Source: Liolophura sinensis (taxonomy: Eukaryota; Mollusca; Polyplacophora; Chitonida; Chitonidae). Taken from it: a stretch of DNA of 64,000 bases. The stretch spans positions 23,779,400 to 23,843,399 of the forward strand of contig NC_088305.1 of the NCBI RefSeq assembly GCF_032854445.1, in the 5' to 3' direction. The translations under genes and the position numbers were made by a program. Below are positions 33,010 through 43,900 of this stretch, piece after piece; position 1 is the first letter of the stretch; the number at the start of each line of letters is the position of its first letter. The notes beneath the pieces were generated by a model. The model was not told the origin of the DNA. It made no database searches and was given only the letters and a program-made list of their open reading frames with translations.

Positions 33010-33840
33010 AATCAAGTATTCTGCGAGTTTTCATTTAGGCCTACATGTACCTTTGCAAGTTTTCATTTAGGCCTATGTGTCCCTTTGCAAGTTTTCATTT
33101 AGGTCTACATGTCCCTTTGCGAGTTTTCATTTAGGCCTACATGTCCCTTTGCGAGTTTTCATTTAGGCCTACATGTCACTTTGCGAGTTTTCATTTAGGC
33201 CGGGGCCTCCGTGGCTCAGTCGGTTAGCGCGCTAGCGCAGCGTAATGACCCAGGAGCCTCTCACCAGTGCGGTCGCTGTGAGTTCAAGTCCAGCTTATGC
33301 TGGCTTCCTCTCCGGCCGTAAGTGGGAAGGTCTGTCAGCAACCTGCGGATGATCGTTGGTTTCCCCCGGGCTGTGCCCCGTTTCCACCCACAATAATGCT
33401 GGCCGCCGTCGTATAAGTGAAATGTTCTTGAGTACGGCGTAAAACACCAATCAAATAAATAAATAAATAAATAAATCATTTAGGCCTACATGTACCTTTG
33501 CCAATTTTTATGTAGGCCTACATTATAGTTTTGTTTCGGTTAGGATTCATGTTTCCGCATCCAAGCACTTGTATCGTATAAATGAGATTTTTCACAGAGA
33601 ATAAATCAAGTATTGTTCTGCGAGTTTTCATATAGGCCTACATGTACCTTTGCGAGTTTTCATTAAGGCCTACATGTACCTTTGCGAGTTTTCATTTAGG
33701 CCTACATGTCCCTTTGCGAGTTTTCATTTAGGCCTACATGTCCCTTTGCGAGTTTTCATTTAGGCCTACATGCACCTTTGCGAGTTTTCATATAGGCCTG
33801 CATGTACCTTTGCGAGCTTTCCTGTAGGCCAACATGTACC
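33010..33840 (+). repeat. 33-bp minisatellite with a larger duplication, split by a SINE
   Basis: The unit contains 'gcgagttttcatttaggcct' and 'acatgtacctttg'. A unique segment of about 95 bp preceding the array (32930-33024, 'tatagttttgtttcggttag' to 'aataaatcaagtatt') recurs at 33524-33625, so the block was duplicated as a whole. Only the first block carries the SINE at 33202. Confidence 0.9.
33202..33475 (+). repeat. SINE-A, full-length, inserted in the minisatellite
   Basis: The best-preserved copy: head 'ggggcctccgtggctcagtc', B box GAGTTCAAGTCC, body, 'aagtgaaatgttcttgagta' end and an (AAAT)n tail. The 11-bp target duplication TCATTTAGGCC (33191-33201, 33476-33486) is made of the host minisatellite unit. 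Insertion postdates the 33-bp array. Confidence 0.96.
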
Positions 33841-34467
33841 TCTGATACTAAGTTTTCTCTGTCCATTCTATATTTTCTTAATTGAGGCACCACAGGGAGA
33901 TTGCATATTTGTTATATTGTTCAAATCTGAATATGTTTGGGACGTAATTTCCAGGTAGTGTAGTTGATCTGTTAGTTTAATCGGTCCTTTAATGACCTGG
34001 AATAGATAGTGGTTCTATCATATCGGTGCTTGCCTACCTGTGAGTTGCCTTTATAGCATGCGCGCACGGTGCAGCAATGACGTGAAATGACCATTAGTGC
34101 ATTGTAGCTATGTTAAGCTTAGGAGGCTAAAAAGCTCTCTATTAGTTCCATTTTGAACTAAAAAATATTTCAAGGCACACTAACAGAATTTTTCAGTCTT
34201 TTACGATGACGCTGGATTTTTTTTTTTGGTAAGTAAATGAACAGGTGTAGCACGTGAGACCTATTGTTTCTGTGGGATTGTATTCGTATGCCCTATGTAC
34301 GTTTAGTAAAGCTATGTATGTAATTTTTTTTTTACTTTTTTTTGTTTGTAGGTATTTTTTAAAGAGCATTATATCACTATTCAACTGTAAATAAACCATC
34401 TTTTGAACCATATTGTAAAATCATCATTGAAATCGGTTTTAAGTTGTACTTTGCATTTGAATATGGA

Positions 34468-34473
34468 AATAAA
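34468..34473 (+). terminator. Candidate polyadenylation signal AATAAA
   Basis: Followed about 25 nt later by a GT-rich stretch ('ttggtttgtgtatttctt'), the usual arrangement of a cleavage site. It is the most plausible end for the SARNP transcript, but lies 3.3 kb after the stop. Confidence 0.4.
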
Positions 34474-34499
34474 GTCTTTGCTAAAAATTTAGATTGGTT

Positions 34500-35344
34500 T
34501 GTGTATTTCTTAAAGCTGTAAATTTGTAATGCCGCATCCTAAAATAAAATCCTTTATTTATTTGATTTGTTTGTTGCTTATTTAGTGCAAACTTAAGATG
34601 TTTAGACCTCAGCTCCTTCAGCAGGGGTAAGAAATACTGTCATGGCTCTGCTTTTCATAAAAGGTTCATAGCAGTTTAAAAAGTTATGAAAGCTTTTCAG
34701 ATTTCTTCTTTCGTTTTTTTGGACCTTAACAGTTAACAATCCGTTTTGTCAACCCTGTATCTAACAACCTGCTAGAAAGAATTTCATGGAGTTTCGCAGA
34801 GTTGATAGTTGGGACACATGATTGTATCTTCTCAAAATTACATTATACTTTGCATATGAACCGGTTTAATTTAAGTCACTGTTATCACTGATCCACATCT
34901 GGACTTACTGGAAAAAAAAGACAACCGGAAAAAAAAGTGTGCTGTCGTTAATTTTCACGGTTTAAAACGTGGATCACTTTGATCGATAGTTTTTGATGTC
35001 AACGATGGGTAAATGTAACTTTTTCCCACTGTTTTGACAGGAACTATTTTCGAAGGGAAAATAAAACTGAACATTCTATTGTCCACGCAAAGTCAATAGA
35101 CATACAATAGTCTGAACTATTCGATGGCGTTAAAAATTACAGCATATTTCTTGCCGTCGTTAATATGTCCCTTTAAACTGATATAAAGGATTACTGTTGT
35201 ACGGATCCTTGTGTAATGACACATATTCTATACGTCGAGATTTGAAGTGTATTCAATGTACATTCTAAAACAGGATCAACCCAACGCTGCCTTTGTTACG
35301 TGAAGCAGCTCAAAAAATATATCGCATTGGGACCATCAAGTCCT
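34500..35344. other. Intergenic DNA, nothing recognised
   Basis: AT-rich, with no exon, RNA gene or repeat family recognised. Confidence 0.4.
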
Positions 35345-35785
35345 GTTGTAACAAGGAAACACCGTCGTGCTATGTCGGTATTGAAGACGACCTACAAGGA
35401 AACACCGTCGTGCTATGTCGATATTGGAGACGACGTACAACAAGGAAACACCGCCGTGATATGTCGGCAGTGGAGACGACCTACAACAAGGAAACACCGT
35501 CGTGATATCTCGGTATTGGAGACGACCTTCAACGAGGAAACACCGCCGTGATTTGTGTTGGAGACGACGTACATCCAGAAGACACCGCCGTAATATGTCG
35601 GCAGTGGAGACGACCTACAACAAGGAAATACCGTCGTGCTATGTCGGTATTGGAGACGACCTACAACAAGGAAACACCGTCGTGCTATGTCGATATTGGA
35701 GACGACCTACAACAAGGAAACACCGCCGTGATATGTCGGCACTGGAGACGACCTACAACAAGGAAACACCGTCGTGATATCTCTT
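35345..35785. repeat. Tandem array, 46-bp unit, about 9.5 copies
   Basis: The unit contains 'gacgacctacaacaaggaaa', then 'caccgtcgtgctatgtcgg' and 'tattgga'. The repeat starts at 35655 and 35701 give 46 bp. Several frames stay open through it, giving overlapping 70-90 codon frames; these are repeat artefacts. Confidence 0.9.
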
Positions 35786-37180
35786 AAGGAAGTCATTGGA
35801 GCAGACATTTTGATACTAGAATAGGGTTGATAGCCCGGGGCTCTCTAATGCATGCTGCCCACCTTTTCCCGTGCAAAGGCGACATAGACCCATGCTGAAT
35901 GGACTATTGTCCTCTTTCCCATGCCATCAGTAACAGGTCATCAGTATTCCCACAAAACGCTATCGGATAGTCTAATACCCCCGAATTACTCAATTCGTCA
36001 AGGAGTCCTCATTTACATTCAACCAACAGAAAAAAGAAAAAAAGAAAAAAAAAAAACAACTAAAAAACAACAAAAACACCGGGCAGGTTCGAAAATGACA
36101 TTTTGTAGTTGGCCTAAAATGCAAAATGTGCTGAAAGTGGTCGCCATCAGGTGTTTTAGATAGATTCTGCGTTGAATGTTATTTTGGCTTTATATTCATG
36201 AAGAATATTTTTGTTGAGGGGAAAATTGTTTCGGATTTTAATTTGTCAGTTGGTAAAATTTTCAGGCCAAATCCAGTAGTGATGATAGCTCTGCAGCCGA
36301 ATGTGTACCGGTAATCTATTAGATCACGCTTTTCAGTGAGATTTTGCGGGATTAAATGATTACCATCTGGCAACAATGGCTTGAACTCTAATCACGGCTA
36401 TACGCTGAAGGGCACAAACATCTGCTGCCCCACCCCTCACCCCTGCTTTCACCCTGTGCAATAGACTAAAAGTATCTGGCACTTAATAATAGGCCTATAT
36501 TCTAAACAATAACCAGCTAAGCTGCTAAGAAAGCTAAATATAGGGGTGATGTTGAATTTCAGCACAGTTCTGCTAATGAGGAATTTCAAACCGCGCGTGC
36601 AGGTTTCATTATAAAAGGTGCTATCACCTGATATCTTAAAAACAAACATCGGGGAAGATTGCGTTTTTTTTGGTTGTTGTTGTTGTTTTTGTCAACAGCT
36701 ACGTTCCGACGGGCATGCTAAGCGGTATATGTAAACATTAATAAAAGTTCACACACGTACTTATGTGTAATTACTTTATATGTAGACACAGTGTTGTAAT
36801 ACACCCACTTCGTGTTTGAATACCTAGTCATAAAAGCATAAATATCAACATCCTTTTGAAATACATCTGTTTAGGGTTTCATCGACAAAATCATCAGAAC
36901 ATAAAAATTAAATACGAAGCTGTAGAAAATACATAATTGCGTACTTGCATAAACTTATCACTAAAATAAAACATGAATATAAGTTTCAATTTTAAATACA
37001 TCATTACGCAAAGATTAACTGTCATCAAAGCATGGGTGACTCGTTGAATGTTATCTGTGCTATTCTGATTGAAGAAGAGACGTGTTTTATCAAATGTAAA
37101 TCGCAACCAAATGATTATAGCCATCACATTAAAACACATGCATCGCTTGTGTTAGCGTAAGAATAATTCAACCAAACCAA
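35786..37180. other. Intergenic DNA, nothing recognised
   Basis: Only an A-rich run (36029-36075) and a short GTT repeat near 36673 stand out. No coding exon is seen. Confidence 0.4.
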
Positions 37181-37182
37181 AA

Positions 37183-37435
37183 CCCTGGCCGAGGTGTTTA
37201 GCGTGCCGGTGCGGCACAAAGATACAAGAGCCTCTCACCAATGCGGTCCAGCGCATGCTGGCTTCCTGTCCGGTTCTACGCGGGAAGGTCTGACAGCAAC
37301 CTGTGGATGGTCCTGACTTTCCTCCGGACTCTGCCCGGTTTCCTCTCACCCTAATGCTTTCCGCCGTCGAACAAGTGAAATATTCTTGAGTACGGCGTTA
37401 AACACCAATCGAATAAATAAATCAATAAATAAATC
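37183..37435 (+). repeat. SINE-A, nearly full-length
   Basis: Head is diverged ('ctggccgaggtgtttagcg'), the body and 'agtgaaatattcttgagtac' end are well kept, with a tail of AAAT repeats. Confidence 0.9.
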
Positions 37436-38059
37436 TAATTTGTGGACTCAACGGTGACTTGCCATTTTGTGAGTAAAAAATGCTTAGGAGAACAATTTGT
37501 TTCAATAGCGGAGTACACTGGAGCATCACTCTGACAACAGACTTTCTGTACCAGATTAACAGATTAATTTTTAAGGGTATAATTGCAAATCGCTTACTGT
37601 TTTCCTCATACATATTGCTGGTTTTCTAAAACCCTGTAATCGTTGAAAACACAATTACATGACTTCTTGCAAACTTCGCACTTTTTACAGATGTAGAAAA
37701 ATATAGTCAACTAGAAAATAACCAAGGTTCCAATTCGTAGTGTTAAAAGTTGGGTTCATTTCTGTTTGAGTAGCTGTGGTATGGCTGTACTGATCTTGGG
37801 GGCCGCGGACGGGATGGGGGTAGGGTGGAGTTGGGAGGGGTTGGGGTTATAATGAGCTGTCTAGCGTTTTAGCTGGCAGCTACAGGGGGTATTCTTACCA
37901 AAGATCAGTTAGAAACACGCTGTCAACACGTGTGTGTAAACCCGCTAATTGCAATCGAGGCTGAGCTGTCCACCAATCTTATTCCTTTGTCTCATACGTT
38001 AAGATATAATATACATTCATGGTCTTTGAGTTTTAAACATGTTAATGTAATCAGATCAG
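37436..38059. other. Intergenic DNA, nothing recognised
   Basis: A G-rich stretch at 37798-37850 is the only compositional feature. No gene is seen. Confidence 0.4.
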
Positions 38060-39430
38060 TCATTTATACACCACTGATCATTCAAAATTAGACAGACTAA
38101 AATGAACGCAAAACAGGACAATCAAGCCAACTAGCATCACTACTGGTCAATTAGAATTAGACGTTAAATACAATAAGTGTAAGATAGCACAACCAAAACA
38201 ACTAACAATACAACTTGTCAATCCGAATTAGGCATTCTGGTGTACGATCTCACGGCCAAAACCAACTGCCAATACCAATGGCCAATTCGAATTAGGGATT
38301 CTGGTGTACAATATCACGCCCAAAACCAACTGCCAATGCCAATGGCCAATTCGAATTAGGGATTCTGGTGTACAATATCACGACCAAAACCAACTGCCAA
38401 TAGCACGCGTCAATCCGAATTAGGCATTCTGGTGTAGGATATCACGACCAAAACCAACTGCCAATACCACTGGCCAAGCCGAATTAGGGATTCTGGTGTA
38501 CAATATCACGACCAAAACCAACTGCCAATACCACTGGCCAAGCCGAATTAGGGATTCTGGTGTACAATATCACGACCAAAACCAACTGCCAATAGCACGC
38601 GTCAATCCGAATTAGGCATTCTGGTGTAGGATATCACGACCAAAACCAACTGTCAATACCACTGGCCAAGCCGAATTAGGGATTCTGGTGTACAATATCA
38701 CGACCAAAACCAACTGCCAATACCACTGGCCAAGCCGAATTAGGGATTCTGGTGTACGATCTCATGGCCAAAACCAACTGCCAATACCACTGGCCAAGCC
38801 GAATTAGGGATTCTGGTGTACGATCTTACGGCCAAAACCAACTGCCAATACCAATGGCCAATTCGAATTAGGGATTCTGGTGTACGATCTCACGGCCAAA
38901 ACCAACTGTCAATACCAATGGCCAGTTCGAATTAGGGATTCTGGTGTACAATATCACGACCAAAACCAACTGTCAATACCACTGGCCAAGCCGAATTAGG
39001 GATTCTGGTGTACGATCTCACGGCCAAAACCAACTGCCAATACCAATGGCCAATTCGAATTAGGGATTCTGGTGTACAATATCACGACCAAAACCAACTG
39101 CCAATGCCAATGGCCAATTCGAATTAGGGATTCTGGTATACAATATCACGACCAAAACCAACTGCTAATACCACTGTCCAATCCGAATTAGTATCTGGTG
39201 TACAATATCACGACCAAAACCAACTGCCAATACCACTGGTCAATCCAAATTTGGTGTACTATAATCAGTGTACAATATCACGACCAAACCCAACTATCAA
39301 TACCACTGGCCAACCAGAATAAAACGCCAAATGTAATAAGTGTACAATGGCGTGACTAAAACAAACCCCAAACCATTGGTCAACTAGAATAGGCGCTCTG
39401 CAATAAGTTTAAAATGGCAAAACTCTCGCT
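38060..39430. repeat. 64-bp tandem array with a 192-bp higher-order unit
   Basis: The unit contains 'gaattagggattctggtgta', 'caatatcacgaccaaaacc' and 'aactgccaataccactggcc'. Spacing of 'gggattctgg' is 64 bp (38295, 38359). A variant with 'tagcacgcgtcaatccg' occurs at 38401 and 38593, 192 bp apart, so three-unit blocks have been copied as one. The outer units (before 38215 and after 39170) are diverged. Confidence 0.93.
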
Positions 39431-40554
39431 GACTCAGTAGTATAAAATGTAGCTCTTGTCCAAACCGATCGACCCCTAACCATGCAATGAGGTCACAGGT
39501 TCAAAACCTGCTTTGGCTAAGATTTATCGGCACTCTGGTGAAAGGCAACCAGGTTTAAACTACCCATAAACCGGACAGTGTTTCGTATACAGAACAAGGG
39601 TCTGGTTGTTAAAGACATCTGCAAATATACACACATTGAAAATAAACATTCTTTCTTTTTGGGCTTTTGTCTACTTTTATAAAGGTGTTAGTAGTTAAGA
39701 AATCAAATAACAAGTTCGCCATATTCTTTTAGATTTGTACTAGTTGGTGGCCTTATTTTCCCCTTTGTGCTCTGGTATTGTTGTTATCACACACGTTGTT
39801 CAAAGACATAAACAACAACACACATTCCGTGGATTATCCATAATACTTTATTACTACCTGTAAAGGAATAGATCAAGCTCATGTTTTGCCACCAACGTAT
39901 TCATTATTGTTTATACCCTATGTAATTATGTGGTAACTAAACATTAACTACTTAGACTCTCGTCGCTATTCACAACTGAAAGGCCACGTTACCTGACAAC
40001 TCCCCTGAACACGTTAGTTTTCGTTTCTTTGATGTCTTCGGCAGAGCGGAATAATTATGGGGTGTTGAAATGGCCACACAATGGTTTCCTATACAAAACT
40101 GCGGGACACGAGCAAACATTGTTATTAGTTGATGGGTGGTGATAATCGTAAACTATCGGCACGGTAAGTGTTTATGTTCAGTTAATTAAACAGATGTTCT
40201 TATTCTCTTTTCAGTAAGAAGGTTTGATTTCTAATCTGGTCAATTAGCTTATTACCCGGACAGGTGCACGACACCAGGGTAAGATAGGTACCCCCCTCCT
40301 TCCTCCCAACCCACACCCCGTGGCCTTTTCGTCATCCACCCACAAGCCACACAATAGCTGCTATAGCCGACACAACAGCAAGGCCGCAAAGGTCACCTTT
40401 GCAGGAAACACAACACACCCTGAGACGCTGTGCAGGTTCTTCTCTTTAAAAACCGAAGTGTGGCGAGTGTCGGCTAGCACAAGTTGTCTTATCGGTCGTG
40501 TGTTTGGACGTCCTCTCGTATCCACTGCATCCAAATGACGATTTGCACACGGTG
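39431..40554. other. Upstream flank of the BTB gene
   Basis: A tRNA-like stretch with a B box (GGTTCAAAACC) near 39498 probably marks an old SINE. The rest shows no gene. Frames at 40320-40538 and 40498-40743 overlap the presumed promoter and leader and lack motifs. Confidence 0.4.
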
Positions 40555-40560
40555 TATAAA
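40555..40560 (+). promoter_or_regulatory. TATA box candidate of the BTB gene
   Basis: TATAAA in 'cacggtgtataaacag', 215 bp upstream of the chosen start codon. Transcription would start near 40585. Confidence 0.4.
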
Positions 40561-40591
40561 CAGTACAGGCCTACAACTGCGAGCCAGTTCA

Positions 40592-40648
40592 ATGACTGCC
40601 GTTTTCCGAGAAGTGTATTGGCATATGGTGTGTATCTACGGGATATAA
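40592..40648 (+). promoter_or_regulatory. Upstream ORF in the presumed BTB gene leader
   Basis: An 18-codon frame from ATGACTGCC to TAA lies between the TATA candidate and the main start. It would be translated first if the leader starts near 40585. Its effect is unknown. Confidence 0.35.
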
Positions 40649-40769
40649 CAGAAAGCGGGTTCAGCAGCGGCCGCCATTATCCACCAAGAGACTTTGCGTG
40701 GACCAGGAGAAACACAGTACGACAGTCTTCTTGGGCTGAGTGAAATAAGGATAACCTAAGTGTCAGTGA

Positions 40770-40911
40770 ATGAGAATTGAACTTCAAGAAAAGCTATCTA
40801 ACTACATCACATCAAATTCTATGGCTATGGACATGGAAATGAGCCAATGTTCATCCCTGTTTCCATGGGTAATGGACGGCGACTACAATGTGTCACGTGA
40901 CATATCGAGAG
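40770..40911 (+). CDS. BTB gene exon 1
   Basis: 142 nt, donor GAG|GTAAGC, phase 1. Starts MRIELQEKLSNYITSNS, then a Met-rich stretch beginning at the alternative start 40821 (MAMDMEMSQ). Neither ATG has a strong context. An in-frame TGA sits at 40767-40769. Confidence 0.7.
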
Positions 40912-43900
40912 GTAAGCTATATCATTCTGGTTAGTTAGGTCCGGGCAATATAAATTTAATCTATTGTGATCTCCCCTGATTAAAGTTTTACTTTTAAACA
41001 TTTTGAATTAAACTTTTTTTTTTGAAAATAAAGAATTCAGATTGTATATATAACAGTCCCATGGTTATTTTATAAAAGGGTAGATATCATTAGATCACAA
41101 TCTCAGTCATTCGTAAGACTAAATTTTTATTTTTCAAAAGAATCGAAATAAATACTGGGGCACTGGAGAGCGAGTTCAGTGCATTGTGTTATGTTTTGAA
41201 CTCTGTCCAGTTCCTGTTTCTAAATAGCTAGTGCTGTCTAAGTATTGTTGTGAAGCTCTTCGGACTGCGTAGAAAAATAAACGATTTGAGGTGGACCAAG
41301 ATGGTTAAAATGTTTCAGCAGTATTCAGTTATACTCCTATACACAAAAGATAATATTAAACCGCAAACCTCTGCAGATAATAATAAATCTAATATAAATC
41401 TAATATATACATCCATGAAATTTAGTGATCAGTATTTTAGACGAAACAATGTGATATTAGACTCTTACCTTGCTGTTAGTTATACTATAAGGCAGCGGAA
41501 AAGCATGAGTCGGCGCCGTTTCTCTCGAACCGGATCATTTATACGCTTTATTATCCGAATCTGATGGAAAACAATTAAAACATTTCCAAATAAGCCAAAA
41601 ATAAGACAAATAAATGGTTTAATTAATTAAACATTTTATTTTACTATTGTCATCTCAGGTTCTACATTAGATCCGTCTGTGACGTTTTGCAAGGACTGCA
41701 AGTGCAATCCCGTAATCAACGGCACGCTGAACCGAACTGCAGACGGCCAGGAATCAAGCTTTCTCTGTGATGAATTCGAAATGCAAACCAGCCCAGCCCT
41801 GAGCGAAGACCTCTGTCGCATTACTGAAAGCCCGGAACTATGTGACGTACAATTTATGGTCGGCCCTGACCGAGTGCCCTTGTTTGGCGTGAAGGCTATC
41901 ATCGCTGTTCGAAACAGGTTAGTTTACAGTACATTTACTTGACTAATGGTTAGAGCTTCCGCCTCAAGACGGGTAATCCTGACTGGTATAAAATGCCCAG
42001 TAGGAGAGAATATTTCAAAAACAGTTTATTCAGCGTGCAGCACGTGACAGAGAGTTTGTTAATCAGTTCGGCAGCAGGTTATCAGTTCTGTAAAATGCAG
42101 ACACACAGTATATCAGAGCAGTGATACGAAATTAAATCAAATGTACATCGCACCTGTGCTATGTAATAAGTATATAAGTCAAATAATAGTAAATTAGACC
42201 CAGACAACTGTGTACGTAAATAAACAGCGAAATTTCTCCATCATATTACATTAAATAACATGCACGCACACACACACTACTTTAATTATCTCGCAAATCT
42301 TGTGAAGGTATGTATCATGAAGATCTTCCCCTAAAACAGCCATTCAACCTTTCTAGTATACAACGGAAAGTAACAAATTACGTGTAGATCAAATTCGATT
42401 AATCCAATAAAATATCAGTTCAGGGGGAACAACTCTTACATGATACAATCAAAGCACGTTACTCAACATTATGCTACAACTGCGCTATTTTATCATTTAA
42501 ATCACTCTACTACCCCAGTCATTTAAGGAATACGCTTAGCCAAGTTAAAGAATTGCACAATAATAAATGTATTACCACATTCTGTGAACTTCTCAGTCAA
42601 AAACTCAATGAAAATATCTCCTATTTATGATACAAAACGTATCTAGACAAACATTTAACTCTAGAAACCACAATGCGCTCATTATTCTGTCTAAAACAAC
42701 AACGAACGCTGCTGTGGAAATATAATAAATTAGCAGATTTACTGAATGAAAAATGTGCGTATAATTCATTGACTTTACACAAAATAAAATAAAAATCTAA
42801 ATTACCTGAAGAGTAAATCTCCTAGCATTTACTGTACAAAATTTACAAGTTTCTCACAGTGCAGCAGGGCGTGCAGTCTGCAATATTGATCAGTGCGCAG
42901 CGAGGGGTCGCGATCGCGCAAAGGAAAGTAACTGAAGCACTGGGATCAAACCCGGGTCGAGTCATACCACATAAAAATGGTATACCTGTTGCTGCATCGC
43001 TTGGCGCTCAGCACTGACAGGTTAGAGCCAGGAAACAGGACTGGTTGGCCCTGTGTCAGTATAATATGCCTGGGTGGGGTATCATGTCTGGTGTCTTCGG
43101 CATGACACTTCAGTGGCGGCAGCACTTTAGCAACATGGACTCGCCGTGTCACAAGAAGATACAATATATGTTAAACCTAAAGCATTGATTCATTCATTGA
43201 GTTTATTTATTCGTCAGGGACACGAGTGTTAACGATATGATTTGAGAGGTGGGCCATCCGGAAGCGTTTGTACCATGTTCATCTCCCAAATAGGCCTTAT
43301 AAGCCTATTTAGTAACTATGTTCAGATTATACAAATACATTTTTTGTCGTTCATTTTAGCGTTTAGTCAGTAGTTTCTAAATAACAAAAGTCTGAGCAAA
43401 ATCTATTTGGGACGCGGAAGGTTTATGGGAATGAGAAGAGGGCATCTCGCCAGACAGCACCAGAAATTAACTAAATCTTATAAAATAAATTAAATCTGCT
43501 AATTTTCTTTTTCCGAATTTATTTACTGAAGAATTTAAATTTTACTACGTCGTCTTTCTAGCATACAAAAGATGTTTTTCTGTTTTCTTTAATAAAGCCT
43601 TGAACTTAATAAAACGCCGTATTCAAACCCGCGGTCCTTTCTCTGACGTCCGGTTTTAACGAGATGTTGTATTGGGCATTCTCATCTGACACACAATTTC
43701 ATCTTAGATGGGAGCAGTGCTCCCGAGTGTGTTGGATGTGATGCTCAATACGGCATCAAACATATCTTGGTTGACTGTGTAGACTTGCTCATGTTCGGCA
43801 AAGGTTCTACACAGTCACCTCTATATATGATTTATTTGACAGAATCGCTGGCGATGATGTCATAAATTATTTGAAGGCCATTGGCCTATATCATAAAATA

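Larger units (their letters stand above)
31135..34473 (+). other. Possible SARNP 3' UTR and downstream repeats
   Basis: No coding exon is seen. The first well-formed polyadenylation site is AATAAA at 34468; earlier AATAAA strings are in SINE tails. If that site is used, the UTR is 3.3 kb and includes SINE-A copies and a minisatellite. A shorter UTR using a weaker signal is equally possible. Confidence 0.35.

Noticed and set aside
33202-33300. tRNA gene
   Set aside because: The A- and B-box-like sequence belongs to the head of SINE-A; there is no intact cloverleaf, and the body and target duplication show a SINE. The same holds for the SINE-B heads at 22815, 23293, 60529 and 61640.
38060-39430. 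CRISPR-like array
   Set aside because: Repeats are contiguous 64-bp units without unique spacers, in a eukaryotic genome with introns.
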